Source of the DNA: Thiocystis violascens DSM 198
GTDB lineage: Bacteria > Pseudomonadota > Gammaproteobacteria > Chromatiales > Chromatiaceae
Direction of reading: 5' to 3'
Assembly (NCBI RefSeq): GCF_000227745.2
Contig: NC_018012.1
Span: forward strand, 2,650,501 to 2,714,500
DNA: 64,000 nt
Shown piece by piece: positions 40,294 through 50,191 of the stretch; positions within the stretch are counted from its first letter, which is position 1, and each line of letters begins with the position of its first letter. Under the pieces are notes generated by a model. It saw only the letters and a list, made by a program, of their open reading frames with translations, searched no databases and was not told the origin of the DNA. The position numbers and the translations under genes were made by a program.

Positions 40294-42438
40294 TCAGGAG
40301 GTGAGACGCCGATAGATCTCCGTCACCTTCAGCGGCAGCCGGGCGACATCGCTGACGACGGCGAAGCTGGCCGGGCCGTAGAGATGCGGCAGATAGTCGG
40401 CGCCGGTCTCGTCGATGGTGATACAGAAGGGATGCACGCCGGCCAGACGCGCCTCGAAGAGCGCCTGACGGGTGTCCTCGATGCCGTAGTCGCCCCGGTA
40501 TTGCGGGTCGTAATCGTCCGGCTTGCCGTCGGAGAGCGTGACCAGCAGCCGGGTGCGGGCCGGCTGCGCCTGGAGCAGCCGGGTCAGATGCCGGATCGGC
40601 GCGCCCATGCGGGTGTAGTCGCGCGGCTCGATGCCGCAGATGCGCGCCTTGGCGGCCTCGTCGTAGGGCTGATCGAAACCTTTGACCGGAAAGATTTCGC
40701 AGCGTTTGCGGCCCCAGCCGGAGAAGCCGTGAATGGCGAAGCGGTCGCCCAACGTCGCCAGCGACTCGGCGAGCAGGATCAGCGACTCGCGCTCGGCGCG
40801 GTTGATCCAGCCCTTGGTGGAGCCGGACATATCGACCATGAAGAGCACGGCGATATCGCGCTCGCGCCGGTCCAGGCGAGTGAACAGCCGATCGGTCATC
40901 TCCAGCCCGGCCTGAACATCGGCATGGGCGTCGACCAGGGCGTCGATGTCGACCTCCTCGCCATCGGTCTGACGCCGCAGACGCCGATCCTCGCCGCGCA
41001 GGATCTCGAAGGTGCGGCGGATGGATTTGATCAGCCCGCCATAGCGACGCAGGGTCTCGCGATAAAAGCCCGGATCGCCGGGCTCGATCATCCGTTCGCG
41101 CAGCACGCACCAGTTCTTGCGGTGATGCCGGCGGCGGTGGTCCCACTCGTCATAGAGAAAGGCGCCTTCCTCGTGATAGGTGCCGGCCCACGCCGAATCG
41201 GGTTCGCTGTCGTCGTCGCCCTGATTGGGCCGATAGAGCCCCGGACCGGCCGCGACCAGGTAGTCGGGCGGGATCTCGCCCAGATCCTGCACGATGCTCG
41301 CCATGGTCGAGACCGCGTCGGGCGGCGGCGCGATCGGCTGGCCGTCCAGGAAGAGTTCGTAGCGGATGCCGCTGGGGCTGTCCGGATCCGCCCGATCCCG
41401 GGCGGCGAGACGCGCGCGGGTCTCGGGCAGGGTTTCGGCGTCCGGCCGATCCTCGCCGGGCGGGCGACCGTCCCGGTCCTCGATCAGTCGGGCGAGCGCG
41501 ATCCGGAAGGCGTTGCGCTCCGCTGCCGCGCGTTTCGCCAGGCAGGCGCGCACCGCGTCCGGTTGCAGGATGCCGGCGTAACAGCCGGCCTCGGCCAGTC
41601 CACCGCCGGACTCGCCCGCCAAACGCAGACTGTCGCGCACATCGGCCAAGGGCCGAGCGAGCGATCTCCAGGCGGCATCGGTTTGGGATTCGTCCGTCTC
41701 CAGCAGACGCCGTAGCGCCAGCAAGTCGCGGTGCAGACCGGGGAAGTCGCGGGCGATGCAGGCATCCAGACGCGCGGTCTCCAGCGCATGGAAACGCGGC
41801 AGATCCGCGCTGGCGAGACGCCCCGAGTCCAGCGCCTCCAGCAGCCAGCCACCGCGCCAGGTGCCGTACCAATTCTGCGCCCATAGATGCACCGTCATCG
41901 CCTTGTAGAGCCGGAAATTGGCCGCCCGGTCCGGCAGCCGGCCAACGACCGGGGGGAGAAATATGCTCTCGGTATCGGTGAATGACTGAATGTCGACGGC
42001 GATTTTGAGCGACCGGCCATTGAGTCCACACACGAAGTGCTCCAGAATCCCTGTGCACTCTTCCAGCGCCTTGCCGCTGATCCGCTCCTGACGATGCGCG
42101 GCAAAATCGGCGGCCGACTGGAAGGCGCGAATGGCCAGCATCTGGCCCTTTTTGTCGTAGAGATCCATGGCATGGAGCAGCCAGGACTCCACCGCGTCGA
42201 GATCCATCAGACGCATCGCCGCCGGCGCATGGGCACTGAACTGATAGGCGAGTTCGGCGTTATCGCGCGCGATCACCGCGCCCCAATGCAGCACGAAGCG
42301 CTGACGCGCCCGGTCGAACGCGGCCAGCTCGCGCGCCGGTTGCGCCGCCGTGCGACGCGAGGACAGCGCCGCGTCGAGATAAAGATCCAGACGCTCCTCA
42401 AGCTCGGCGGCGGTCAGGCTGAGTTCTGAAATAGGCAT
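40294..42438 (-). CDS. VWA-domain protein of the NorD/CbbO type
   Basis: 714 residues. A long helical N-terminal part and a C-terminal von Willebrand A domain with the metal-binding MIDAS motif MVDMSGSTKGW (near residue 540), the downstream RICGIEPRDYTRMG, TLSDGKPDDYD and FCITIDETGADY. NorD and CbbO work with a MoxR-type AAA+ ATPase (NorQ or CbbQ) to activate nitric oxide reductase or Rubisco. No such ATPase, nor, cbb or rubisco gene lies in this window, so the client is unknown. Preceding gene is the 1891-residue membrane protein, 59 nt away on the same strand. Confidence 0.82.
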   Translation of the reverse strand: MPISELSLTAAELEERLDLYLDAALSSRRTAAQPARELAAFDRARQRFVLHWGAVIARDNAELAYQFSAHAPAAMRLMDLDAVESWLLHAMDLYDKKGQMLAIRAFQSAADFAAHRQERISGKALEECTGILEHFVCGLNGRSLKIAVDIQSFTDTESIFLPPVVGRLPDRAANFRLYKAMTVHLWAQNWYGTWRGGWLLEALDSGRLASADLPRFHALETARLDACIARDFPGLHRDLLALRRLLETDESQTDAAWRSLARPLADVRDSLRLAGESGGGLAEAGCYAGILQPDAVRACLAKRAAAERNAFRIALARLIEDRDGRPPGEDRPDAETLPETRARLAARDRADPDSPSGIRYELFLDGQPIAPPPDAVSTMASIVQDLGEIPPDYLVAAGPGLYRPNQGDDDSEPDSAWAGTYHEEGAFLYDEWDHRRRHHRKNWCVLRERMIEPGDPGFYRETLRRYGGLIKSIRRTFEILRGEDRRLRRQTDGEEVDIDALVDAHADVQAGLEMTDRLFTRLDRRERDIAVLFMVDMSGSTKGWINRAERESLILLAESLATLGDRFAIHGFSGWGRKRCEIFPVKGFDQPYDEAAKARICGIEPRDYTRMGAPIRHLTRLLQAQPARTRLLVTLSDGKPDDYDPQYRGDYGIEDTRQALFEARLAGVHPFCITIDETGADYLPHLYGPASFAVVSDVARLPLKVTEIYRRLTS

Positions 42439-42497
42439 CGTTAGGCGCTCTTAAACCGCGTCCAGAGTGATAGGCAGTGTGTTGAGCGATTCCAACG

Positions 42498-45400
42498 TCA
42501 CTCCCAGGCCGCCAGATCCGCCCGCAGAATCCGGACCCGGCGCAGGATAACCTCGCGCTTCAGGTTGAAGATCACCATGCCACCGGTAATGGTGGCGCCC
42601 AGTCCGATCAGGATCAATGCCCGGCCGATGCCCTGGTCCGGATAGAACTGGACCAGTTGCCCGATCACATTAAAAATCAGGAAGACCACGCCGGCGTAGA
42701 GGAAGGCGCGGATGCGTAGCGCGATGCCGAGCAGAATCCCGAGAAAGGCCAGGGCGAGCGCCAGCACGAACACGCTCAGTTCCGGTCGCAGGAAAAGGTC
42801 CAGGGCGGCCCCGGCGTAAAGCGCGCTCAAGGCCGTCAGTCGGGCGCCGGTCAACACGCTTGGCCGCAATTCGGCGCGGTGCAGATGCAGCAGCGCCAGC
42901 ACCGACACCGCCGCTGGTGCGATATAGAACTGCCAGAGTTCGTAGCGTTCGGCCCACAGCGGCGCCCACAGATAGACCGCGCCGTTGAGCGCCAAAACCC
43001 CGAGATAAAGCGCCCAGGGATGGCGCTGCCGGCTCGCCAGCGTCAGATAGAGCACGGACGCGGCGAGCAGGGTTCCGCCGGACCAGCCCGAGGCGAGTTG
43101 CAGCGGCGTGGTGGCGACGGCCAGGATGGGCAGCAGCAGGGCGAGACGGTAGAAGGGTCGCGCGCCGCTGAACTGGTGCAGCAGCAGCGCGACGTAGGCG
43201 GCGGCCATGAGAACCGTCGTATCGCCGACCGCGAAGGGCGCCAGTCCCAGACCCACCAGTCGCGCGTAACCCGCCAGCAGTCCCAGCAGCAGCGCCGCGA
43301 GGTCAATCCAACGCGGTTCGTCCGGCCGGCGCCAGGCCCGGACAGCGGCCCAGCCGGCCAGGAGCAGCAGGGCCGCGCCCGCCGCCAGCGGATCGGCGCG
43401 AACGCCGAAATGCCAGGGCGACGCACCCCATCCGGCTTGAGACGCCAGCACGCTCCAGCCATGCCAGAGCAGCCAGCCAAGGCCGGACACCAGCAGCCAG
43501 GGACGCAACTCGCTCAGTGTTTGTTCCAGATCGGCAAGCCGGGCGAGCCGCTCGGGATCGACCTCGGAGCGGTCGTCGGCGAGGCGATAGGCCCGCGCGT
43601 CCAGACTCCTCTGAACCGCCAGCGACCCCAGCCAGAGCAGCAGGGTTTGAACGGCATACCAGGGCGCGAGTCCGCCGACGATTTCCAGGACGAATGGATC
43701 CGTGCCCTTGAACCAAGCAGTGTAGGTCGCCGTCAGCGCCAGGGTCAGACCGAGCGCGAGCCAGATCCGCGCGCGCATCCACCAGCCCGTTGTCAGCGTC
43801 ACCCCGGCCAGCGCGATGAGGGTCAGGGTTAGGAAGCGCCAATCCAGGCTCGATGCGGCGAACAAGAGCGTGATCGCCGCAGCCGGCAAGAGGTTCAACC
43901 AGTGCGTCAACGCCACACGCCAGGCGTCAGTGCCGGGCGGTCCGTAACGCCAGGCCAGCAGGAGCAAGCCGTTCCAAAGGGTCATCGCCAGCGCGAATTG
44001 GTTTGGCGTCATGGCCAGATTCAGCAACGCCGCCACCGCTAGCAGGGTCAATCCCAGCAATAGCAGATGGGCCTGGAATCGATATGGGCGAAGTCTGAAC
44101 GCATGGCCAGCGGTCAGCGCCAGCAAGACTGTTACGCCCGTTAGCGACAGACCGCTGAACACCGGCGGCGCGACGGTCAGCCGCCACCCGAAGGTCTCCA
44201 GCGTCAGCGCCAAGGTCAGCAGCGCCAGCAGGGCAAAGGGAATCCAGAACAACGGCGCGTCGAGGGCAGCGCAACGCCCATTCAGCCAATGCGCCAGCCG
44301 CGGGCCATGCCGTCGCCACAGCGTCCCCAGCAGGAAGAGCAGATTCAGCCAGAGCAGCGCCAGCATCATGTTCAGTGGCTGCCAGGCCAGGATGCCGGTC
44401 GCCAGCATCCCGCTCCCCGTTAGCGCCGCCACCGCCAGCCAGGCCATGCCCGACCAGGCGGTATTGCGCAACAGGAGCCAGATATACGGCGTCAGCAGGG
44501 CCAGCGCGGCGGCGGGCGAGAGCTGGCCGGCCAGGAAGCCTAGAGTGGCCCCGCCCAGCACCCCGGCGAGTCCCAGCAAGGGCCAGAGTGCCGGCGTCAC
44601 GGCCCAATCAGGCCAGCGGGCGTTCCAGCGCGGCAGCCACAGATTGCCGCCGAGCCACAGCAGATAGCCCCAGACGATGGCGCCCCAGGCCATCTCCTGA
44701 AGATTCCAGCCGGTGCGGGAGACGACACTCAGGATCAGCCCGCCCAGCAGCAGCGCCAGCATCGGGCCGCGCCAGTTCGCGGCGTTCCGCAAGGGTCGAA
44801 ACACCGGGAAGAGTGCGAGACACAACAATGCCAGTAAGCTGGGCAGCCCCGGATCCTCGGCCAGCGCCGCCAGCAACGCGCCCGCCAGCGCCAGCGCGTA
44901 GAGCAGTCCGCCGACGCGTGACAGCGGCGAACGCCAGTAGGCCAGCGGCGCGGTGCGTTGCGCGTGCCGTCCAGGTTCCAGCCCAAGCGCCGCCAGCGCC
45001 ATGACCGCGCTCAGAAGCACGTTGACCAGCGGTTGACCCAGCCCGAACAGCATGACCGGATTCAGCCAGGCCGCGATCAGCCAGACCCCGACGGTCAGCG
45101 TCGCCAAGGCCGCCAGGGCATGCGGTGCCGAACGGCGCGGCCAGCCGGTCAGGACGAAGAGCAGCAGACTCAGCACCAGTGCCGGCAGCCATTCCGGCGC
45201 CGGCGATCTCAGCAGGGCTAGCCCGAGGCTGGCCGCGACCGGAACGGTCGCGACGATGAGCGCGCAGGCGTGCAGGCTCGCTTCCGCCTGCCGGCGCCCG
45301 CCAGCGCCGCCGGGCACGGTGAAACTCAGGATCCCCGCCAACCGCCAGGCCGCGGGACTCGCCAGTATGGCGACAGCTATCCGCCAGACCAGGAGCACAT

Positions 45401-48173
45401 AAAGGACGGCCACAGCACCCAGCCAGGGGAGCGTCAAGTCCAGGCGATCGCATTGAACCATCAGGCCGGCCAGACCCAGCAAAAAAGGCATCGCGGCCCA
45501 GCGGTAGAGGTGGAAATGACCGATGAGTAACGCCCCGCTGAGGATCGCCAGTCCCATCTGCGCGGGCAACCAGGCTCCGAGCGCGCCGTCGAGCAGACGC
45601 AGGCTCAGATGCACCAGGCCGAGCGCCCAGAGCAGAGCCATCGCCCGTTCCAGCGGGACGCGGACGAGCGCGCTCAGTGACGGCGAATCCGGCGCCACGT
45701 CCACGTCGTCCATGAGCGAGCGGAGCGCCTGACGCTGACGGTCGCGCCAGTCGAGCCAGGTCAACCACGACCACAGCGCTAGCACCATCAGGAACTCGCT
45801 CGATCCCGTGCTTGGGCCAGGGAAATACCCCAGCTTGATCAAGCCTCCGAGCCCGGCGACGAGAATCAGGACGCCATAAAAGAGCATCTGTCGACGCAGA
45901 CCCAGACTGAGCCAAAGCAACACCGCACTCGCCATTGTCAGCAGGACGAGCGGCTCCATGCGGCCCAGCGGGTTTGGCCAGAAGGCGACTCCGCCCAGTA
46001 ACAGCCCCAGCGCCACGCTGGCCAGCGCGCCGCGAATCCAGACGGTTCGACTGACGGGCACTGGCCAGCGCACATGCAGCCCCAGGCCGCTCCAGAGCGC
46101 CGCCAGCGCCAGCAGGCCGAACGCGGTTTGCGCCTCCCAACTCAAGGGCGTCCAGACCGGCGCATAGGAGACCGCCGCCGAGGCCAGGATGACCACGCCG
46201 GCATCGGCATCGGCCCAACGCGGATCGGCATCCGGCAACGCCAGCACGCGCCGGACAATCCGAGACAGGAGCATCGCCGCCGTGAGTGCCGTGACGAAAC
46301 CCACCCAACCCGGCAAGCTCCAGAACAGACTCCAGACCGTGGGACCGATGAGCAACCCGCCGCACGCCAGCAGAGCGTGCCGGGCGATGGCCGGCGAGCG
46401 GGGAGCGATCCAGCGCGCCAGCAACAGCAGTGCGACCAGACCTGGCAGACTGGCGAGTGCATGCCAGGCCGGCGGCAGGCGCGTCAGTATCCCGAATCCA
46501 TAGAGTCCGGCCACAGAACCCAGGAGCAACAACAACGGCGGCAGGGTCCGATATCGCCAGGTCACCCAGGTATAGAGGATCGCCCCCAGCGTCAGGGTGA
46601 GCAGAAGGGTCGGAGTCGACTGGAGCGACACCGCGATCGCCACCGTCGACAGCGCGTAGAGCGCGAAACTGACGCGGGACAGAAAGGCGTATTTGTTGAC
46701 CCAATCCTTGAAGGCGGCATCAACCGGGAACAGCAGCCCGCTCAGGGCCATCAGGAACGGCCCCGCGTAGCCGGCGGGCAGCGGTTCCGGCCAGATCCAG
46801 GTCAGATGGACGAACGAGACGGTCGCGGTATAGACCAGCATCCCGGCGGCGTAATAGGTCGTCAGGCGCTGGTCGACGAACAGCCGTTGCAGCCATGCGC
46901 GGGCGAAGCGCCACAAACCATAGGCAAGCAGCGCCAAAAGTACCAGATGCAAGGCCGCCAACGCGGGCCAGTCCGGCCAGGCACCGGCGAGCGGTGCGGC
47001 AAGCTGCACCGCCGCCAGTGCCGTTAGCAGCCAGGGATAGGTTCCGCGCAGCACCCGATCCATGAGCGCGCTGCTCAACGCGGCCGCCCAGGCAAAGCCC
47101 GTCAGGGTGAGCGCGGTCATCAACAGACTGACGATCAACAGGGTTCCATTGCCGTCGCTGGCGTCGATCAGGCGAACGGCCACCGCCAGATCCAGCGGCG
47201 CGAGCAGCATGGCGAGCGTCAGCAGCATGCTGCTGGCGACCACCATTTCCGACACCTTGCGGCGGAACTGATAGCCGGCCCAGAGCAGGAAGGCGGTCGC
47301 GCCGGTCAGGCTGGCGAACACCGTCAGGGCGTTGACGAACCCGCTGGTGTTGGCGATGAGAAAGAGCGCGCCGGAGACGAAACAGAAGGCGCCGATAAAC
47401 CAGCCGATGTTCTGCGCCAGAAAGGGCAGGATCAGTTTGGGCCAGCCGAAAAATCGCTGTCGCTTCCCTTCGACTCCGCTCAGGGAACGGGTGGTCGACG
47501 CGATGGATTTCGGTTTGGCTGGCGGGGAATCATGCGTGGGCGGTTGGCGGGGCTCGGGAGGCACTGGCGGCGCTGGGGCGGCCAATCGAGCGCCCGGCGG
47601 CTCCAGATCGGAGAGATCCAGGGTCAAGGGTTCCAGGTCCATTGGTTCCAGGGTCAGTGCCGGCCATCCGGTGCGCGCCTCGGCGGCTTGCGGGATCGCG
47701 GCAACGGGTGTCCAGGATGGTGCCGGTGTTGGTGCCGGCTCGGCCGGTTGCCAGGGCGGCGGTCCCGGCGGGGTCTCCATCGATTGCGTCAACAGACTCC
47801 AGGCCAGGGCGCGCCGATGGTGCCAATCGCGGCTGTCCGGTGTTGCCCCGCCCGCGCGCAGATGACGCACCAGCACCCGATCCAGTTCGCCCATCAGGTG
47901 TCGATGCCGCTCCCGCGTCAGCTCCCCGGCATCGGCCAGACGGTCCAGTTCCTGCCGCAACAGCAGCAGATTGTCCAGATCGTCCGGCGCGTAGCGGTGG
48001 TGATCGCCGCTGGCGCCGCGCCCCGCCGCCCCCGTTGGCGTGAGGCGTTGCGCCGCCGCCAGCCGTTGGCGGACCTCCTTGAGCCGCCGGTGGGTGACGA
48101 TCAGTGAAATCAGGAGGACGACCGGCGCGACCAGCCACAGCCCCGCCATCGGAATCAGAAAGGCCCAGACCAT
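42498..48173 (-). CDS. Giant polytopic membrane protein, 1891 residues, function unknown
   Basis: Starts MVWAFLIPMAGLWLVAPVVL (first helix) with GGAGG 10 nt upstream. After a charged helix and a Pro/Ala-rich cytoplasmic segment to about residue 240, practically the whole protein to residue 1870 is hydrophobic helices, several dozen of them, with short charged loops. The layout (one N-terminal helix, coiled segment, Pro-rich linker, LAQNIGWFIGAFCFVSGALFL-like start of a long helix array) resembles DUF2339 membrane proteins, but it is about twice their usual length. It ends LKREVILRRVRILRADLAAWE. Lies 42 nt after pspA on the same strand, so probably co-transcribed. A REP-like sequence is embedded in the linker (47464-47490). 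No enzymatic motif seen. Confidence 0.8.
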   Translation of the reverse strand: MVWAFLIPMAGLWLVAPVVLLISLIVTHRRLKEVRQRLAAAQRLTPTGAAGRGASGDHHRYAPDDLDNLLLLRQELDRLADAGELTRERHRHLMGELDRVLVRHLRAGGATPDSRDWHHRRALAWSLLTQSMETPPGPPPWQPAEPAPTPAPSWTPVAAIPQAAEARTGWPALTLEPMDLEPLTLDLSDLEPPGARLAAPAPPVPPEPRQPPTHDSPPAKPKSIASTTRSLSGVEGKRQRFFGWPKLILPFLAQNIGWFIGAFCFVSGALFLIANTSGFVNALTVFASLTGATAFLLWAGYQFRRKVSEMVVASSMLLTLAMLLAPLDLAVAVRLIDASDGNGTLLIVSLLMTALTLTGFAWAAALSSALMDRVLRGTYPWLLTALAAVQLAAPLAGAWPDWPALAALHLVLLALLAYGLWRFARAWLQRLFVDQRLTTYYAAGMLVYTATVSFVHLTWIWPEPLPAGYAGPFLMALSGLLFPVDAAFKDWVNKYAFLSRVSFALYALSTVAIAVSLQSTPTLLLTLTLGAILYTWVTWRYRTLPPLLLLLGSVAGLYGFGILTRLPPAWHALASLPGLVALLLLARWIAPRSPAIARHALLACGGLLIGPTVWSLFWSLPGWVGFVTALTAAMLLSRIVRRVLALPDADPRWADADAGVVILASAAVSYAPVWTPLSWEAQTAFGLLALAALWSGLGLHVRWPVPVSRTVWIRGALASVALGLLLGGVAFWPNPLGRMEPLVLLTMASAVLLWLSLGLRRQMLFYGVLILVAGLGGLIKLGYFPGPSTGSSEFLMVLALWSWLTWLDWRDRQRQALRSLMDDVDVAPDSPSLSALVRVPLERAMALLWALGLVHLSLRLLDGALGAWLPAQMGLAILSGALLIGHFHLYRWAAMPFLLGLAGLMVQCDRLDLTLPWLGAVAVLYVLLVWRIAVAILASPAAWRLAGILSFTVPGGAGGRRQAEASLHACALIVATVPVAASLGLALLRSPAPEWLPALVLSLLLFVLTGWPRRSAPHALAALATLTVGVWLIAAWLNPVMLFGLGQPLVNVLLSAVMALAALGLEPGRHAQRTAPLAYWRSPLSRVGGLLYALALAGALLAALAEDPGLPSLLALLCLALFPVFRPLRNAANWRGPMLALLLGGLILSVVSRTGWNLQEMAWGAIVWGYLLWLGGNLWLPRWNARWPDWAVTPALWPLLGLAGVLGGATLGFLAGQLSPAAALALLTPYIWLLLRNTAWSGMAWLAVAALTGSGMLATGILAWQPLNMMLALLWLNLLFLLGTLWRRHGPRLAHWLNGRCAALDAPLFWIPFALLALLTLALTLETFGWRLTVAPPVFSGLSLTGVTVLLALTAGHAFRLRPYRFQAHLLLLGLTLLAVAALLNLAMTPNQFALAMTLWNGLLLLAWRYGPPGTDAWRVALTHWLNLLPAAAITLLFAASSLDWRFLTLTLIALAGVTLTTGWWMRARIWLALGLTLALTATYTAWFKGTDPFVLEIVGGLAPWYAVQTLLLWLGSLAVQRSLDARAYRLADDRSEVDPERLARLADLEQTLSELRPWLLVSGLGWLLWHGWSVLASQAGWGASPWHFGVRADPLAAGAALLLLAGWAAVRAWRRPDEPRWIDLAALLLGLLAGYARLVGLGLAPFAVGDTTVLMAAAYVALLLHQFSGARPFYRLALLLPILAVATTPLQLASGWSGGTLLAASVLYLTLASRQRHPWALYLGVLALNGAVYLWAPLWAERYELWQFYIAPAAVSVLALLHLHRAELRPSVLTGARLTALSALYAGAALDLFLRPELSVFVLALALAFLGILLGIALRIRAFLYAGVVFLIFNVIGQLVQFYPDQGIGRALILIGLGATITGGMVIFNLKREVILRRVRILRADLAAWE
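47464..47490. repeat. REP-like element inside the giant membrane protein gene
   Basis: TTCCCT-TCGACTCCGCTC-AGGGAA, a dispersed bacterial palindrome type that normally lies between genes. Here it is translated on the minus strand as RSLSGVEGKRQ, in the Pro-rich cytoplasmic linker before the helix array, without breaking the frame. Confidence 0.65.
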
Positions 48174-48215
48174 GATCGCCGCCTCCGCGGGAGGGAAAAG
48201 GAAACCGTCCCGGAC

Positions 48216-48890
48216 TCAATCCTTGCGCGTTTCCCGCTTGAGCGCAGCCAGTTCCGCCTCGACCTCGCTGTCGACTTCCATTTTCAGAAACTCCCGCTCG
48301 ACCTGGCTGTACTCGCCGTACAGCTCATCGCGGGCTTCCATGCGCGCTTCCATCTCATCCACCTTGCCCGCCATGCAACCAAAGGAATGATCGAGATCGA
48401 GACCGGTCTGAAACCGATCATTGACTTGCCCCATCTGTTCGCGCGCTTGGGCCGCCCGTTGACGCGCCACCAGGCTGCCTTTTTTCAGCCGCGCCTCTTC
48501 CAACTTCATCTCCAAAGCCCGCAACTGGGACTTCAGCCGCTCGCCGGTGCGCTGGGCGGACTCCCAGGAGGTTTGCAGATTGGCGGCGATGCCGTCGTGT
48601 TCCTTCTTGCGCAGCAGCGCCTCGCGCGCGAGCGCTTCGTTGCCCGACTCCAACGCCAGACGCGCGCGGTGGTGCCATTCCCCGGCCTGCCCGCGCTGAT
48701 GCTCCAGCTCCCTGGCCAATTGCTTCTCGCTGGCCAGGGCGTCGATGACCCCTTCACGCGCACTGTTGACGTTTTCTTCCATCTCGCGGATGAGTTGCTT
48801 GATCATCCGTTCCGGGTCTTCGACACGATCCACCAGATCGTTGAGATTGGCGGCAAGGACATCGCTGATGCGCTTGAATAGACTGGCCAT
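48216..48890 (-). CDS. pspA: PspA/IM30 family membrane-stress protein
   Basis: 224 residues, the standard length. MASLFKRISDVLAANLNDLVDRVEDPERMIKQ is a classic PspA start with the amphipathic membrane-binding helix; the rest is continuous coiled coil (MEENVNSAREGVIDALASEK, RKKEHDGIAANLQTSWESAQR). ESCRT-III-like protein that coats and protects the inner membrane. GGAGG lies 7 nt before ATG. It has no pspF, pspB or pspC next to it; its partner here is the giant membrane protein. Confidence 0.92.
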   Translation of the reverse strand: MASLFKRISDVLAANLNDLVDRVEDPERMIKQLIREMEENVNSAREGVIDALASEKQLARELEHQRGQAGEWHHRARLALESGNEALAREALLRKKEHDGIAANLQTSWESAQRTGERLKSQLRALEMKLEEARLKKGSLVARQRAAQAREQMGQVNDRFQTGLDLDHSFGCMAGKVDEMEARMEARDELYGEYSQVEREFLKMEVDSEVEAELAALKRETRKD

Positions 48891-49041
48891 GAGACACCTC
48901 CGGGGCGTGATGACAGAGTGATGAGCGCTATCGAGTATAGATCGGGGATTTTTATATGAACATTGTTTAATTAAATTCGATGGCGATATTCGGAACCTGT
49001 GTCACAGGATCCCGGTGCTCGAACAGGAGGCGGCGCATCCG

Positions 49042-50124
49042 TCAATCCAACCCGGCACAGAGCGCTTTCGTCCGGTAGCCGTCGATGGGCGTTTCCTCTC
49101 CCGATGGCAGGGGGGCGGTCGGATCGCCAAGCCAGGCGGCGATGTCGGCTCGGACCCGCGCGCCCTGCCGGTCGCGGGGCAGCATGTGCCAGCCGCGCCG
49201 GTAGAGCACCAGACGCAACCCATCCCGATCGGCCGGCAGATCGCCAATCAAGCGGCAAAAGGCATTCCTCGGAATGATTTCGTCATGCTCGCCATAGAGC
49301 AATAACAGCGGTGTCGGCAAATGAACGGCGGACGCGCGCGCGCCGTCCATCAAATCGGTGACGCCCCAGAGCGCGTCCACCCGCGTCGCCTTGATCGCCA
49401 GCGGATCGCGCGACATCGCCAGGAGCATCTCCCGGTTGTCGGACGGACTCAGCCGCACGCCCTCTCCGGTCAGCTTCAGCCAGGGCAGGGTTTGCATGGC
49501 CGCCCGCAGCGCCACGCGCTGATACCAGGGCATGGTGTCGCGCGACCAGACCGCGGGCGCGATCAGGATCAGTCCGTCGATCGGCAGTGGACGCCGCGCC
49601 GCCGCCAGCATCGCGACCGCGCCGCCCATGCTTTCGCCGGCGACATAAATCCGTGCCTGCGGGTGGCGTGCGCGCAGCAGAGCGATCAGGGTTCGGAGAT
49701 CCTCGGTGAGCGCCTGGTCGCCATGCCAGCGTCCGGGCAGGGCGCTCGCGCCGAATCCGCGCTGGTCGGCGGCATAGGTGACGATCCCCCGGCGCGCCAG
49801 GTCGCTCGCCAGGGGTGCGAAGGCATGGCTGTAGTCGTTGAAGCCATGCAAGCCGAGCACAACGATTGAGGGGGAGGCGGAGCCAGACCAGACCCGCAGC
49901 GGCAGACGATAGCCATCGGCCATGATGGCATGGTACCGATCCAGGCGGGGTAGAACATTCATCTGGCGTTGTCCGTCATCAGCGGAGCCAAGGGGCACGA
50001 TGACCTGGGGCGTGGCGCAGCCAGCCAACACGGCACAACCGATCAGCAGGATGCCGATCGACCTTGGACAGACAGTTGGTAATTTGTGGCGAAAGCGACG
50101 ACCGAACGGCGCCACGATGGGCAT
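49042..50124 (-). CDS. Alpha/beta-hydrolase lipoprotein (monoacylglycerol-lipase-like)
   Basis: About 360 residues from ATG at 50124; a frame to 50193 is possible. An N-terminal signal with lipobox (CAVLAGC, Cys near residue 30) predicts a lipoprotein. Alpha/beta-hydrolase core: HGFNDYSHAF (oxyanion loop), nucleophile elbow GESMGG, acid in YGEHDEIIP and the catalytic His in RGWHMLPRD. Similar to serine aminopeptidase/lysophospholipase PldB-type proteins. Divergent from the cytochrome gene; the two starts are only 67 nt apart and share an intergenic promoter region. Confidence 0.85.
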   Translation of the reverse strand: MPIVAPFGRRFRHKLPTVCPRSIGILLIGCAVLAGCATPQVIVPLGSADDGQRQMNVLPRLDRYHAIMADGYRLPLRVWSGSASPSIVVLGLHGFNDYSHAFAPLASDLARRGIVTYAADQRGFGASALPGRWHGDQALTEDLRTLIALLRARHPQARIYVAGESMGGAVAMLAAARRPLPIDGLILIAPAVWSRDTMPWYQRVALRAAMQTLPWLKLTGEGVRLSPSDNREMLLAMSRDPLAIKATRVDALWGVTDLMDGARASAVHLPTPLLLLYGEHDEIIPRNAFCRLIGDLPADRDGLRLVLYRRGWHMLPRDRQGARVRADIAAWLGDPTAPLPSGEETPIDGYRTKALCAGLD

Positions 50125-50191
50125 TCCAGCTTGAATCCCGACCTTCCAACCCCGAATCCTAAAGAAATGTCGTTTACCTGTGGAGGTTTTC

